Position numbers and translations under genes: made by a program
Source: Imperialibacter roseus
GTDB lineage: Bacteria > Bacteroidota > Bacteroidia > Cytophagales > Cyclobacteriaceae
Direction of reading: 5' to 3'
Length of the DNA stretch: 64,000 nt
Assembly: GCF_032999765.1 (NCBI RefSeq)
Contig: NZ_CP136051.1
Location: forward strand, 3,138,417-3,202,416
Notes under the pieces: generated by a model
Told to the model about the DNA's origin: nothing
Seen by the model: the letters and a program-made list of their open reading frames with translations, nothing else
The model's database searches: none
Shown: positions 50,546 to 59,251 of the stretch, in pieces
How the letters are laid out: each line of letters starts with the position of its first letter
Position numbering within the stretch: the stretch's first letter is position 1

Positions 50546-53524
50546 ATGAGACAACGACTACTGAAGTACGTTTTCCCTGTGGTTTGTCTTGTGGCACTGA
50601 CAGTGGGTCAGGTGCTGGCACAAGACAGGCAAGTCAGCGGAAAGGTAACAGATGCGGAATCCGGAGAAGGCCTACCGGGTGTTAACATTTTGGAGGCTGG
50701 AACCTCCAATGGTACAGTCACAGACATTAATGGAAACTATACTATTAGTGTGGGTGCAAATGCTTCTATTTCTTTTTCTTTTGTTGGCTACACCCCGCAG
50801 GTTATTGTTGTGGGTTCCAGAGCAGTCATTGATGCTGCCCTTGAGCTTGATGTGCAATCACTTAGTGAAGTAGTGGTGGTGGGATACGGTACTCAGGACA
50901 AAAAAGAGATCACTAGTTCAGTAACTAGTGTAAAAGCCGAAGACTTTAATAAAGGAACAGTAAACAGCCCCGCTCAGCTTCTACAGGGCAAAGTGGCTGG
51001 TTTGAACGTAGTAAGACCTGGTGGTGACCCCAACGGTGGGTTTCAAATTCGCCTGAGAGGTGTGTCAACAGTAGGTGCCAACGCTGAACCGCTTGTTGTT
51101 ATCGATGGTGTGATCGGCGGTTCGCTAAACACAGTTGACCCTAACGACATTGCTTCTATCGACGTTTTGAAAGACGGATCTGCAGCTGCGATCTACGGAA
51201 CGAGAGGTTCCAGTGGAGTAATTCTTATTACGACCAAGTCTGGTAAAGCTGGTAAAGTATCTGTTGAATACAACGGATCCATTGCTATGGAAAATGTTGC
51301 AAGAAAAATTCCTGTGATGGACGCAACGGAGTACAAGAAGCTTCCTGGCGCCATCGACCTTGGCTCAGACACCGACTGGCTCGATGTACTCACAAAAACC
51401 GCCTACTCTCAAGTGCACAACCTGTCACTTGGTGGAGGAACAAGCAGCACTACCTACCGTGCATCGCTAAACGTGCGTGATGCCGAAGGTGTGGGTATCA
51501 ACTCTGGTTTCCAGCAACTTAATGGTCGATTGAACCTTACTCAAAAGGCACTGAACGACAAGGCGGTTTTCACTGTGAACATTTCGTCCACTTCGAAAGA
51601 CGCCACTTATGGCGATGCCAACTCATTCCGTTATGGCATTATTACCAACCCAACAATGCCTATCTATGACAACACCACAACCAGCCCTACTGCTGGTGGT
51701 AACTTTGCAGGCTATGCAGAAAGGGACATTTTCGACTGGTACAACCCTCTTTCTATTGCTGAGCAGAATATTCACGATGGCAAAGACACTCGTTTGTTGA
51801 CAAGCATCCGTGGCGAATACAATTTCACCAGCAACTTCAGGGCTGCGGTGTTTTATTCTCGCCAGTGGGAAAGTGACTGGAGAGGCAATTATTCTCCTAA
51901 AACTGCCAAGTTTGGTGGTGGATTTGGTAGAGCTGGTCTCGCTGACATCTCACGTAACGACAGGTTCAACGAACTGTTCGAAACAACAGTTAACTACGAC
52001 ATCTCAGCAGGTGATGCCAACATCGCTCTATTGGGTGGTTATTCTTACCAGGACTTCCAGAACGAAGGCAATTACATGCAGGGTGGCAACTTCCTGACTG
52101 ATGCTTTTACCTACAATAACATGGGAGCTGCACTTGACTTTGCCAATGGACTTGGTACCATCTCAAGTTACAAGAACTCCAACAAACTGGTGGCATTTTT
52201 TGGCAGGGCCAACATGAACTATCAGGGAACCTATTTCCTTTCAGCCAGTGCTCGTTACGAAGGATCTACAAGGTTTGGGGCTAACAACAAGTGGGGCTTA
52301 TTCCCTGCCGTAAGCGGTGGTGTTACGCTTTCAAATCTGTTTGACCTCCCTGGTGTTAACAGCTTGAAGTTCAGAGCTAGCTGGGGTATCACAGGTAACC
52401 AGCCAAGTCAGTCTTATGCATCTCTTCAAAGGTTCGGGCGTCAGGGCAACTTCTTTATCGATGGAGCCTACGTACCTTCTTACGGCCCGGTATCCAATGC
52501 CAATCCTGATCTTGCCTGGGAAACTAAAAACGAAATCGACTTTGGTTTGGATTTCGCCGCCCTCGATAGCAGATTGACTGGTACATTAGACTTCTACAAA
52601 AGAAATACCAAAGATCTCATCCTATTAGTAAACGTGCCGGTACCACCCAACTTGTTTGGACAAACGTTGGTAAACATTGGTGAGTTGGAGAATATTGGAT
52701 TCGAAGCTGCCTTCAACTATGCAGCTGTGAACACTTCTGACTTCAGCTGGACACCCGGCATCAACCTCTCAACATTCAGCACGACGGTGGTTAGCTTGAC
52801 TTCTGGTGATTTGAGTTTTGGTAGCGGAGGCGTTCTTTACAGAGCCAACATGGGATCTCCTGGTCAGAATGCTACTAACCTTGTTCGTGTGAAAGAAGGT
52901 GAAAAACTGGGTCAGCTTTGGGGGCCTGTTCAAGTGGGTATCCTTGACAACGGCACACCGGAATTCAAAGATATCGATGGCGACGGCACTTTCTGTGATT
53001 GCGATGACGACAGAACCGTTGTTGGAAATGGTTTGCCTGCCTTCACTTTCGGTTTCAACAACTCGTTTACTTATAAAAACTTTGATGTGAACTTGTTCTT
53101 CAGGGGTGCTGTGGGCCATGAGCTTTACAACTCCTACAGAGGTTTCTATGAGAACACTCAGGGTACTACAACTGATAACTACAATGTAGTAAACACCAAG
53201 TATTTCGATCCTGAGATTAAAGATGCTAAAGTAAACAGCATACATGTAGAAAAGGGAGATTTTGTCAAGCTTGACAACGCTACGGTTGGCTACAGAGTAA
53301 ATCTGGCTCCTGGAAGTGCTTTTAGTAACTTTAGAGTTTATTTATCAGCGCAGAACCCATTTGTTGTTACAGGTTACACGGGCATTGATCCCGAGGTGAG
53401 ATTTGTTGACTCTGGAGACGATTCAAACCCAAACAACGATGATCCCCTGTCTCCCGGTATTGAAAGAAGGGTGACCTACTTCACCACTCGCATATTTACT
53501 TTCGGCATCAATCTTGGATTCTAA
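50546..53524 (+). CDS. SusC/RagA-type TonB-dependent outer-membrane transporter
   Basis: A 992-residue outer-membrane importer. Signal peptide residues 1-25 (LTVGQVLAQ) are followed by a CarboxypepD_reg-like domain (about 30-110: VSGKVTDAESGEGLPGVNIL) and the plug with SEVVVVGYGTQDKKEITSSV, AQLLQGKVAGLNVVRPGGDP and DVLKDGSAAAIYGTRGSSGV. A long barrel follows with many aromatic strands, ending RIFTFGINLGF. It takes up oligosaccharides or other large nutrients with energy from TonB, together with the SusD lipoprotein 18 bases downstream. The substrate cannot be read from the sequence. Palindromes in the upstream region suggest regulation by a LacI-type protein; no hybrid two-component or anti-sigma system is next to it. 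Confidence 0.97.
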   Translation: MRQRLLKYVFPVVCLVALTVGQVLAQDRQVSGKVTDAESGEGLPGVNILEAGTSNGTVTDINGNYTISVGANASISFSFVGYTPQVIVVGSRAVIDAALELDVQSLSEVVVVGYGTQDKKEITSSVTSVKAEDFNKGTVNSPAQLLQGKVAGLNVVRPGGDPNGGFQIRLRGVSTVGANAEPLVVIDGVIGGSLNTVDPNDIASIDVLKDGSAAAIYGTRGSSGVILITTKSGKAGKVSVEYNGSIAMENVARKIPVMDATEYKKLPGAIDLGSDTDWLDVLTKTAYSQVHNLSLGGGTSSTTYRASLNVRDAEGVGINSGFQQLNGRLNLTQKALNDKAVFTVNISSTSKDATYGDANSFRYGIITNPTMPIYDNTTTSPTAGGNFAGYAERDIFDWYNPLSIAEQNIHDGKDTRLLTSIRGEYNFTSNFRAAVFYSRQWESDWRGNYSPKTAKFGGGFGRAGLADISRNDRFNELFETTVNYDISAGDANIALLGGYSYQDFQNEGNYMQGGNFLTDAFTYNNMGAALDFANGLGTISSYKNSNKLVAFFGRANMNYQGTYFLSASARYEGSTRFGANNKWGLFPAVSGGVTLSNLFDLPGVNSLKFRASWGITGNQPSQSYASLQRFGRQGNFFIDGAYVPSYGPVSNANPDLAWETKNEIDFGLDFAALDSRLTGTLDFYKRNTKDLILLVNVPVPPNLFGQTLVNIGELENIGFEAAFNYAAVNTSDFSWTPGINLSTFSTTVVSLTSGDLSFGSGGVLYRANMGSPGQNATNLVRVKEGEKLGQLWGPVQVGILDNGTPEFKDIDGDGTFCDCDDDRTVVGNGLPAFTFGFNNSFTYKNFDVNLFFRGAVGHELYNSYRGFYENTQGTTTDNYNVVNTKYFDPEIKDAKVNSIHVEKGDFVKLDNATVGYRVNLAPGSAFSNFRVYLSAQNPFVVTGYTGIDPEVRFVDSGDDSNPNNDDPLSPGIERRVTYFTTRIFTFGINLGF

Positions 53525-53542
53525 ACTTTAAAGAATTAAAAA

Positions 53543-55132
53543 ATGAAAAAATCATTCTTAAGACGTATTCTTTTAGTTGGGCTGGGATTGACAGTTTTTA
53601 GTCAGTCTTGTACCGACCTGGAAGAAGAGTTATATAGCGATATTACTGCGGACAACTTCTTCAAAAATGAAGAAGAATTCATTGCAGCACTTGGCCAGGC
53701 TTATTCAGCCTTTGGCGGACTGGGCAACCACTTCAACCTTTGGTCAATCAATGAAATTTCATCTGATGAAATTGCAATTAGCCAAAAGGGTGGTGACTGG
53801 TACGATGGTGGTGTACTTATTCAGCTTCATGAGCACAACTTCCCTGCCAACAACGGGCTGTTCAACAGTGCCTGGGGAATGATCTATGGTGGCATCAACA
53901 CCACCAACCGGTTGATCTACTCATTTGAGCAGCTGGGAACACCTCAGGCCGACGCATTTATTGCAGAATTGAGAGCGGTGAGAGCGCTTTGGTACTATTG
54001 GGGAATGGATGCCTTTGGCAACATTCCTTTGGTGACTGACTTTACTGACACTGAGCCGCCGACAAATGCACCAAGACAGGAAGTATACAACTTCATTGAG
54101 TCTGAGTTGGATGCGGTAATTGGTCTGCTCCCTACCGAGAAAACAGCTGCAACTTATGGAAGGATGACCAAATGGGCTGCCCTTGCTATTAAAACAAAGA
54201 TGTACCTGAACGCAGAAGTGTACACTGGAACAGCCCAATGGGCCAAAGCAGCTGATGCAGCGGAGCAGATCATCAACAGCGGGCTTTACTCACTGGAGCC
54301 AGTTTACTCAGATAACTTCGCCATCAGTAATCAGAATTCCGGAGAAAACATCTATGTATATCCTTATGACAAGGTGTTTGCCGGCGGATTTAACTGGGTA
54401 ATGATGACCCTTCACCTTGCTAGTCAAACTACTTTCAGCTTGACTCAGCAGCCCTGGAATGGTTATCAAACGGTAGAAGAGTTTTACAATTCTTATATCG
54501 ATCCGGTAAAGAACCCTGGTCCACAAGGTGATGTTTGGGCTGGCTTGGCATTGGAGCCTTCTACTGGTACTCAGGATGACCGTTTGTCTAACTTCCTTGT
54601 TGGTCCGCAATTCAATCCTGATGGCACGAGAACACAGGATCCGGGAGTGGATGCCGCTGACCCTGACGGTCCGGATCTTACTTTCACGCCTGCTTTGAAT
54701 GAGTTATTCCCCAATGGATGGAGACAAGGTGGTGCCAGAATTGGTAAATACGAAATTGAGCGTGGTGGTACTAACAACATGAGCAATGACTTCGTTATTT
54801 TCAGGTTGGGAGACATCATTCTTTCTTTGGCGGAAGCCAAGTTCAGGATGGGCAATACAGGTGAAGCATTGGTTTTGGTTAACCAAATCCGTGAAAGAGC
54901 TGGCGTAGATCCTTTCACTACTTTAACCAGCGACATGTTGTTTGAAGAAAGAGGAAGAGAAATGTACGTAGAAATGACTCGTCGTCAAGATCAGATTCGC
55001 TTTGGCAAATGGCACGATGCGTGGTGGGCAAAAGCAGCTGATCCTGCGGACACTCATGAAATCATCTTCCCGATCCCTCAGCAGCAAATCGATTCTAACG
55101 ACAAGCTGGTTCAGAACCCTGGATACAATTAA
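53543..55132 (+). CDS. SusD/RagB-family nutrient-binding lipoprotein
   Basis: A 529-residue surface lipoprotein with lipobox FSQSC near residue 23. Family segments: TADNFFKNEEEFIAALGQAY and YSAFGGLGNHFNLWSINEIS early, then ALWYYWGMDAFGNIPLVTDF and RMTKWAALAIKTKMYLNAE, the TPR-like part. The ligand region follows, and near the end FRLGDIILSLAEAKFRMGNT and RGREMYVEMTRRQDQIRFGK. It caps the SusC transporter and binds the substrate. It lies 18 bases after susC and is followed by a strong terminator, so susC-susD form one transcript and the FG-GAP genes beyond are separate or read-through. Confidence 0.96.
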   Translation: MKKSFLRRILLVGLGLTVFSQSCTDLEEELYSDITADNFFKNEEEFIAALGQAYSAFGGLGNHFNLWSINEISSDEIAISQKGGDWYDGGVLIQLHEHNFPANNGLFNSAWGMIYGGINTTNRLIYSFEQLGTPQADAFIAELRAVRALWYYWGMDAFGNIPLVTDFTDTEPPTNAPRQEVYNFIESELDAVIGLLPTEKTAATYGRMTKWAALAIKTKMYLNAEVYTGTAQWAKAADAAEQIINSGLYSLEPVYSDNFAISNQNSGENIYVYPYDKVFAGGFNWVMMTLHLASQTTFSLTQQPWNGYQTVEEFYNSYIDPVKNPGPQGDVWAGLALEPSTGTQDDRLSNFLVGPQFNPDGTRTQDPGVDAADPDGPDLTFTPALNELFPNGWRQGGARIGKYEIERGGTNNMSNDFVIFRLGDIILSLAEAKFRMGNTGEALVLVNQIRERAGVDPFTTLTSDMLFEERGREMYVEMTRRQDQIRFGKWHDAWWAKAADPADTHEIIFPIPQQQIDSNDKLVQNPGYN

Positions 55133-55179
55133 TTAAATCAGGGCGATTTCCTCACTCTGGAAATCATCCAAAAAATATG

Positions 55180-55214
55180 GACTCCTGAGCTGCTTGCTCA
55201 GGAGTCCTATTTTT
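55180..55214 (+). terminator. Rho-independent terminator after susD
   Basis: GACTCCTGAGC (55180-55190) and GCTCAGGAGTC (55196-55206) are perfect 11-base arms with a five-base loop, followed by CTATTTTTT. Confidence 0.9.
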
Positions 55215-55290
55215 TAGCATTCCTTTCACCAAAAAAACGCATGGCAATAGCCAATTGCTTAATTTGCAACTTATTTCAGACAGAGGGGAA

Positions 55291-58200
55291 GTGAAATCAA
55301 TTCAGTCGACAATTATTTATCTTATTTTGATTGCAGTATTTTTAAATGGCTGCAACCAGGCCGCAAAAGCGCCAACCCAGACCACTCCCCTATTTTCGCT
55401 TCTTGATGCCAGTTCCACAGGCATCGAGTTTAACAATGAACTAACCTACACCGAAGAACTCAACCCCTACACGTTTAGAAATTTCTTCAACGGTGGCGGC
55501 GTCGGCCTTGGCGATGTCAATAATGACGGACTCATCGACATATTTTTTTCAGGCAACCTGGTGGACAATAAGCTTTACCTCAACAGAGGCAATTTTAAGT
55601 TTGATGACATTTCGGGCAAAGCCGGCATTACCAGCCAGGAAGTGTGGACTACTGGTGTAAGCATGGTCGACATCAACGCAGACGGCTGGCTGGATATTTA
55701 CCTTTGTAAGTCAGGCCCGTCAGGAGGCCCCAATCGAAGCAATGAGCTGCTGATCAACGACGGAGATACCGTTAACGGCCCTCATTTTACTAACCAGGCT
55801 GTGGCTTATGGGTTAGCAGATATTGGGCTCTCTGTTCACGCAGCTTTTTTCGACTATGACAAAGACGGGGACCTCGATTTGTACCTTCTGAATAACAGCA
55901 TCCGAACTGTCGGTGGCTATGACCTGCGAAAAGGGCAGCGTGACATTCCCGACCTGGATGGTGGAAACAAGCTCTACAGAAACGATGGCGGGAAATTTAC
56001 CAATGTAAGCCAGCAAGCAGGTATTTACACCAGTGCCATTGGGTTTGGACTTGGTGTGACCATTGGTGACCTCAACAAAGATGGCTGGTCAGACATCTAC
56101 GTTTCGAACGATTTTTTTGAAAAAGATTACCTCTATATCAATAACCAGGATGGCACCTTCACTGAAGATCTCGAAAGTTATATCAGGGAGCTTAGCATGG
56201 GCTCGATGGGTGCGGACATGGCCGATATCAACAACGACGGCCTACCTGAGGTTTTTGTAACGGAGATGCTCCCGGAGGGCGATGCCAGGCTTAAAACCAC
56301 CACACAGTTCGAAAAGTGGGACAAATATCAGGTAAGTGTCGATCAGGGATACTACCACCAATTTAGCCGAAACGTGCTTCAACTTAACAATGGCATCGGG
56401 CCCGACGGTAAGCTTAGCTTCTCCGAAGTTTCAAGACTAACAGGTACACATGCCACCGACTGGAGTTGGGGTGCGCTGATCTTTGACATGGATAACGATG
56501 GATTAAAAGACATTTTCGTTGCCAATGGCATTGGGAAAGACCTGCTTGATCAGGACTATGTAAATTTCATCGGAGATCCGGAGGTAGTAAGGAGCATCCT
56601 TCAGCAGAAAAACAATGTGATAAAGCAGCTAATAGACTCTATTCCCTCCAACAAGGTGCCTAACTATGCTTTCAAAAACATCAACAACCTGCATTTCGAA
56701 AACTTCGCCAGCCAGTGGGGACTAGACCTGCCCTCTTTTTCCAATGGCTCTGCCTATGGTGACCTGGACAACGATGGAGACCTGGACCTGGTTCTCAACA
56801 ATGTGAACATGCCTGCCTTTGTGTATAGAAACAACACCAAAGAACAGCACCAGGAAAATCACAGCCTGACCGTCTCGCTGCGTGGCGAACAACAAAACTA
56901 TTTTGCCGTGGGCTCAAAGGTAACAATCTTTAGCAACGGCCAGGTGTTTTATCAGGAGCTTTCTCCCATGAGAGGATTCATGTCGTCAGTCGACTATCGT
57001 TTGCATTTCGGACTCGGCCCAATCGATATGATCGATTCGCTGGTGGTGGAATGGCCCAATGAAACGATTTCTGTATCGACAAATCTCTCCCCCGACAAAA
57101 CAGTTGAGTTCTTCCAGGCAGAGGGAATAAGAAAACCAAATGCGGCAACTAGCGGTCCACATAAAACGATATTCACCCGGGAAACTTCCCCTAAGGGAGT
57201 GAATTTCAAGCATATCGAAAGTTCGTTTGTAGATTTCGACAAGGAACGCCTGCTATTCAACATGCTTTCCAATGAAGGCCCCTGCACCTGTGTGGCCGAC
57301 ATCAATGGCGACGGCCGGGACGACTTCTACATCGGAGGTGCGAAAGGGCAAGGTGGCAGGCTGTTCAAACAAACCAAAGACGGCAACTTCCAGGAAACAT
57401 CGAGTCAGCTTTTTGATGGCGACAAAGAAGCTGAGGATACCGACTGCGTGTTTTTCGATGCCAATGGAGACAATTTGCCCGATTTGTATGTCACCAGTGG
57501 AAGCAACGAAGTACCCAACATTTCTCTTTCTCTGGTTGATCGGCTCTATATCAACACCGGGAAAGGCCAGTTTGAGAAAAGCCAGCAAATTCTCCCTACC
57601 AGCACCAAATTGGAAAGCACATCGGTGGTAAGAGCGATGGACTATGACAATGACGGGGACACTGATCTTTTTGTGGGCGTGCGGATGACGCCAGGGTTTT
57701 ATGGAGAACCAAAAAATGGCTACCTTCTCAACAACGACGGCCAAGGTATATTCCAGAATGTCACCGTTGAATTTGCACCAGAGCTCAACAGCATAGGTAT
57801 GATCACCGATGCGCTTTGGAGCGACGTGAACAACGATGGAGCAGTGGACCTGGTGGTCGTTGGAGACTGGATGCCAATAAGGGTTTTTCTTAACCGAGAT
57901 GGGAAATTTGTTGAGTCCTCTAATACGTCTGGCTTGACTGGTTCCGGTGGCTGGTATCAGGTTGTGGCTGCCGGTGATTTTAATGAAGACGGTCTGATTG
58001 ACTTTGTAGTGGGCAACCACGGCTTGAACTCGAGGTTCAAAGCAAGTCAGCTTGAGCCTATTTCGATGTATATCAATGACTTTGACAGAAACGGTTCTAA
58101 GGAGCAAATACTTACCCGCTATGACGGCGGTAAGGAGCTGCCGCTGGTCATGAGAACAGACATGGTGATGCAAATACCTGCACTGAAAAAGAAATACCTG

Positions 58201-58650
58201 CGATTCAAAAACTACGTTGGCCAGGGCATGGATGAAGCATTTACTTCCGAGCAAATTTCAAATTCTATCATTCTGCAAGTCAATGACCTCTCCTCCCAGT
58301 TACTTCTCAACAAAGGCAATGGCCAGTTTATCTCGCAACCGCTTCCGTTGGAGGCTCAATTTGCTCCTGTATACACCCTGCTCGTTGAGGATTTTGATAA
58401 TGACGGCCATTTGGATGTATTTTTAGGTGGTAATCAATACAGGGCAAAGCCGGAGACAGGGATTTATGACGCCAGCTATGGCTTAATGCTTAAGGGTGAT
58501 GGAAAAGGAACCCTGACCACTGTCAGAGGTGCCGAGTCCGGCATACATACCAAAGGAGAAATCAGGTCAGCACAAAAAATCAAAGTGGGAAACCAACAAA
58601 TGATAGTAATAGGGAAAAATAATGACGTCCCGGAATTTTATAGTTATTAA
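55291..58650 (+). CDS. FG-GAP/VCBS repeat lipoprotein with ASPIC/UnbV domain (paralog 1)
   Basis: A 1119-residue lipoprotein. The start is taken as the GTG at 55291 (VKSIQSTIIYLILIAVFLNG), which gives a compact lipobox (LNGC); a TTG at 55255 would add 12 residues. About thirteen FG-GAP repeats with calcium loops of the type DxNxDGxxDI are visible, for example DVNNDGLIDIFF, DINADGWLDIYL, DLNKDGWSDIYV and DFDNDGHLDVFL. The ASPIC/UnbV domain lies mid-chain (SPMRGFMSSVDYRLHFGLG, VVEWPNETIS), flanked by propeller repeats. The architecture suits a large, calcium-stabilised surface beta-propeller that binds ligand or partners. The next full-length paralog (59252-62674) is clearly related. Confidence 0.93.
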   Translation: MKSIQSTIIYLILIAVFLNGCNQAAKAPTQTTPLFSLLDASSTGIEFNNELTYTEELNPYTFRNFFNGGGVGLGDVNNDGLIDIFFSGNLVDNKLYLNRGNFKFDDISGKAGITSQEVWTTGVSMVDINADGWLDIYLCKSGPSGGPNRSNELLINDGDTVNGPHFTNQAVAYGLADIGLSVHAAFFDYDKDGDLDLYLLNNSIRTVGGYDLRKGQRDIPDLDGGNKLYRNDGGKFTNVSQQAGIYTSAIGFGLGVTIGDLNKDGWSDIYVSNDFFEKDYLYINNQDGTFTEDLESYIRELSMGSMGADMADINNDGLPEVFVTEMLPEGDARLKTTTQFEKWDKYQVSVDQGYYHQFSRNVLQLNNGIGPDGKLSFSEVSRLTGTHATDWSWGALIFDMDNDGLKDIFVANGIGKDLLDQDYVNFIGDPEVVRSILQQKNNVIKQLIDSIPSNKVPNYAFKNINNLHFENFASQWGLDLPSFSNGSAYGDLDNDGDLDLVLNNVNMPAFVYRNNTKEQHQENHSLTVSLRGEQQNYFAVGSKVTIFSNGQVFYQELSPMRGFMSSVDYRLHFGLGPIDMIDSLVVEWPNETISVSTNLSPDKTVEFFQAEGIRKPNAATSGPHKTIFTRETSPKGVNFKHIESSFVDFDKERLLFNMLSNEGPCTCVADINGDGRDDFYIGGAKGQGGRLFKQTKDGNFQETSSQLFDGDKEAEDTDCVFFDANGDNLPDLYVTSGSNEVPNISLSLVDRLYINTGKGQFEKSQQILPTSTKLESTSVVRAMDYDNDGDTDLFVGVRMTPGFYGEPKNGYLLNNDGQGIFQNVTVEFAPELNSIGMITDALWSDVNNDGAVDLVVVGDWMPIRVFLNRDGKFVESSNTSGLTGSGGWYQVVAAGDFNEDGLIDFVVGNHGLNSRFKASQLEPISMYINDFDRNGSKEQILTRYDGGKELPLVMRTDMVMQIPALKKKYLRFKNYVGQGMDEAFTSEQISNSIILQVNDLSSQLLLNKGNGQFISQPLPLEAQFAPVYTLLVEDFDNDGHLDVFLGGNQYRAKPETGIYDASYGLMLKGDGKGTLTTVRGAESGIHTKGEIRSAQKIKVGNQQMIVIGKNNDVPEFYSY

Positions 58651-58651
58651 A

Positions 58652-59230
58652 ATGATAAAAATGAAATTTAGATCAATTGGTGCAATAGCTACCTGCATGT
58701 TTTTAGGTACCACATTATTTTTTTCATGTGATTCTTCGGTTGGCAGCAATAACAAGAAGGAAAACTATGACAGTCTCTTCCTGGGCTTCCATTTTGGCAT
58801 GGATCGCAAAGAGTTCTTCCGGTATTGCGCCGAAATGAATCAGAAAAAGCTTTTTGCCCATGGTACGGGCGCAACAAGCGTACAATACGAACTAAAAAAT
58901 GAATTCAAGGCTCCTGTGATAATGAGGTTCTACCCGTCGTTTCACGAGGAAAAAATATATGAGATGCCCGTAACCTTCACCTATGAGGCCTGGGCACCGT
59001 GGAATAAGCAATACTGGTCGGACGTTCTACTGGAAGAGATGTATGAACAATTTAAGATCTGGTACGGCGACGATTTTCAGGTGATTAATCACCCAAATCA
59101 GGGCAAAGTGTATGCAAAAATGGACGGGCGCCGGAGAATCAACTTGTTTATCAGAGACGACCAGTTTGTGCAAGCTGTATTTTCAGACATGAAAGTGATC
59201 ACAGAATTAGAAAAACAGAAAGAGAACTAG
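58652..59230 (+). CDS. Uncharacterised small lipoprotein between FG-GAP paralogs
   Basis: A 192-residue lipoprotein. The open frame begins 10 codons earlier inside the preceding gene, so I use the ATG at 58652 (MIKMKFRSIGAIATCMFLGT), one base after that stop codon, with lipobox FFSC. The mature part contains LFLGFHFGMDRKEFFRYCAE, an internal MRFYPSFHEEKIYEMPVTF and WYGDDFQVINHPNQGKVYAK, a mixed alpha/beta protein without known motifs. The tight junction with the upstream gene shows co-expression. It has no recognised family and may be an accessory subunit of the FG-GAP proteins. Confidence 0.82.
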   Translation: MIKMKFRSIGAIATCMFLGTTLFFSCDSSVGSNNKKENYDSLFLGFHFGMDRKEFFRYCAEMNQKKLFAHGTGATSVQYELKNEFKAPVIMRFYPSFHEEKIYEMPVTFTYEAWAPWNKQYWSDVLLEEMYEQFKIWYGDDFQVINHPNQGKVYAKMDGRRRINLFIRDDQFVQAVFSDMKVITELEKQKEN

Positions 59231-59251
59231 TCCCCTTCAAAAGACGGTAAA

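Noticed and set aside
57253-58254. Long antisense frame (333 codons) within FG-GAP paralog 1
   Set aside because: It is the reverse shadow of the calcium-loop codons of the true gene, with no family resemblance.
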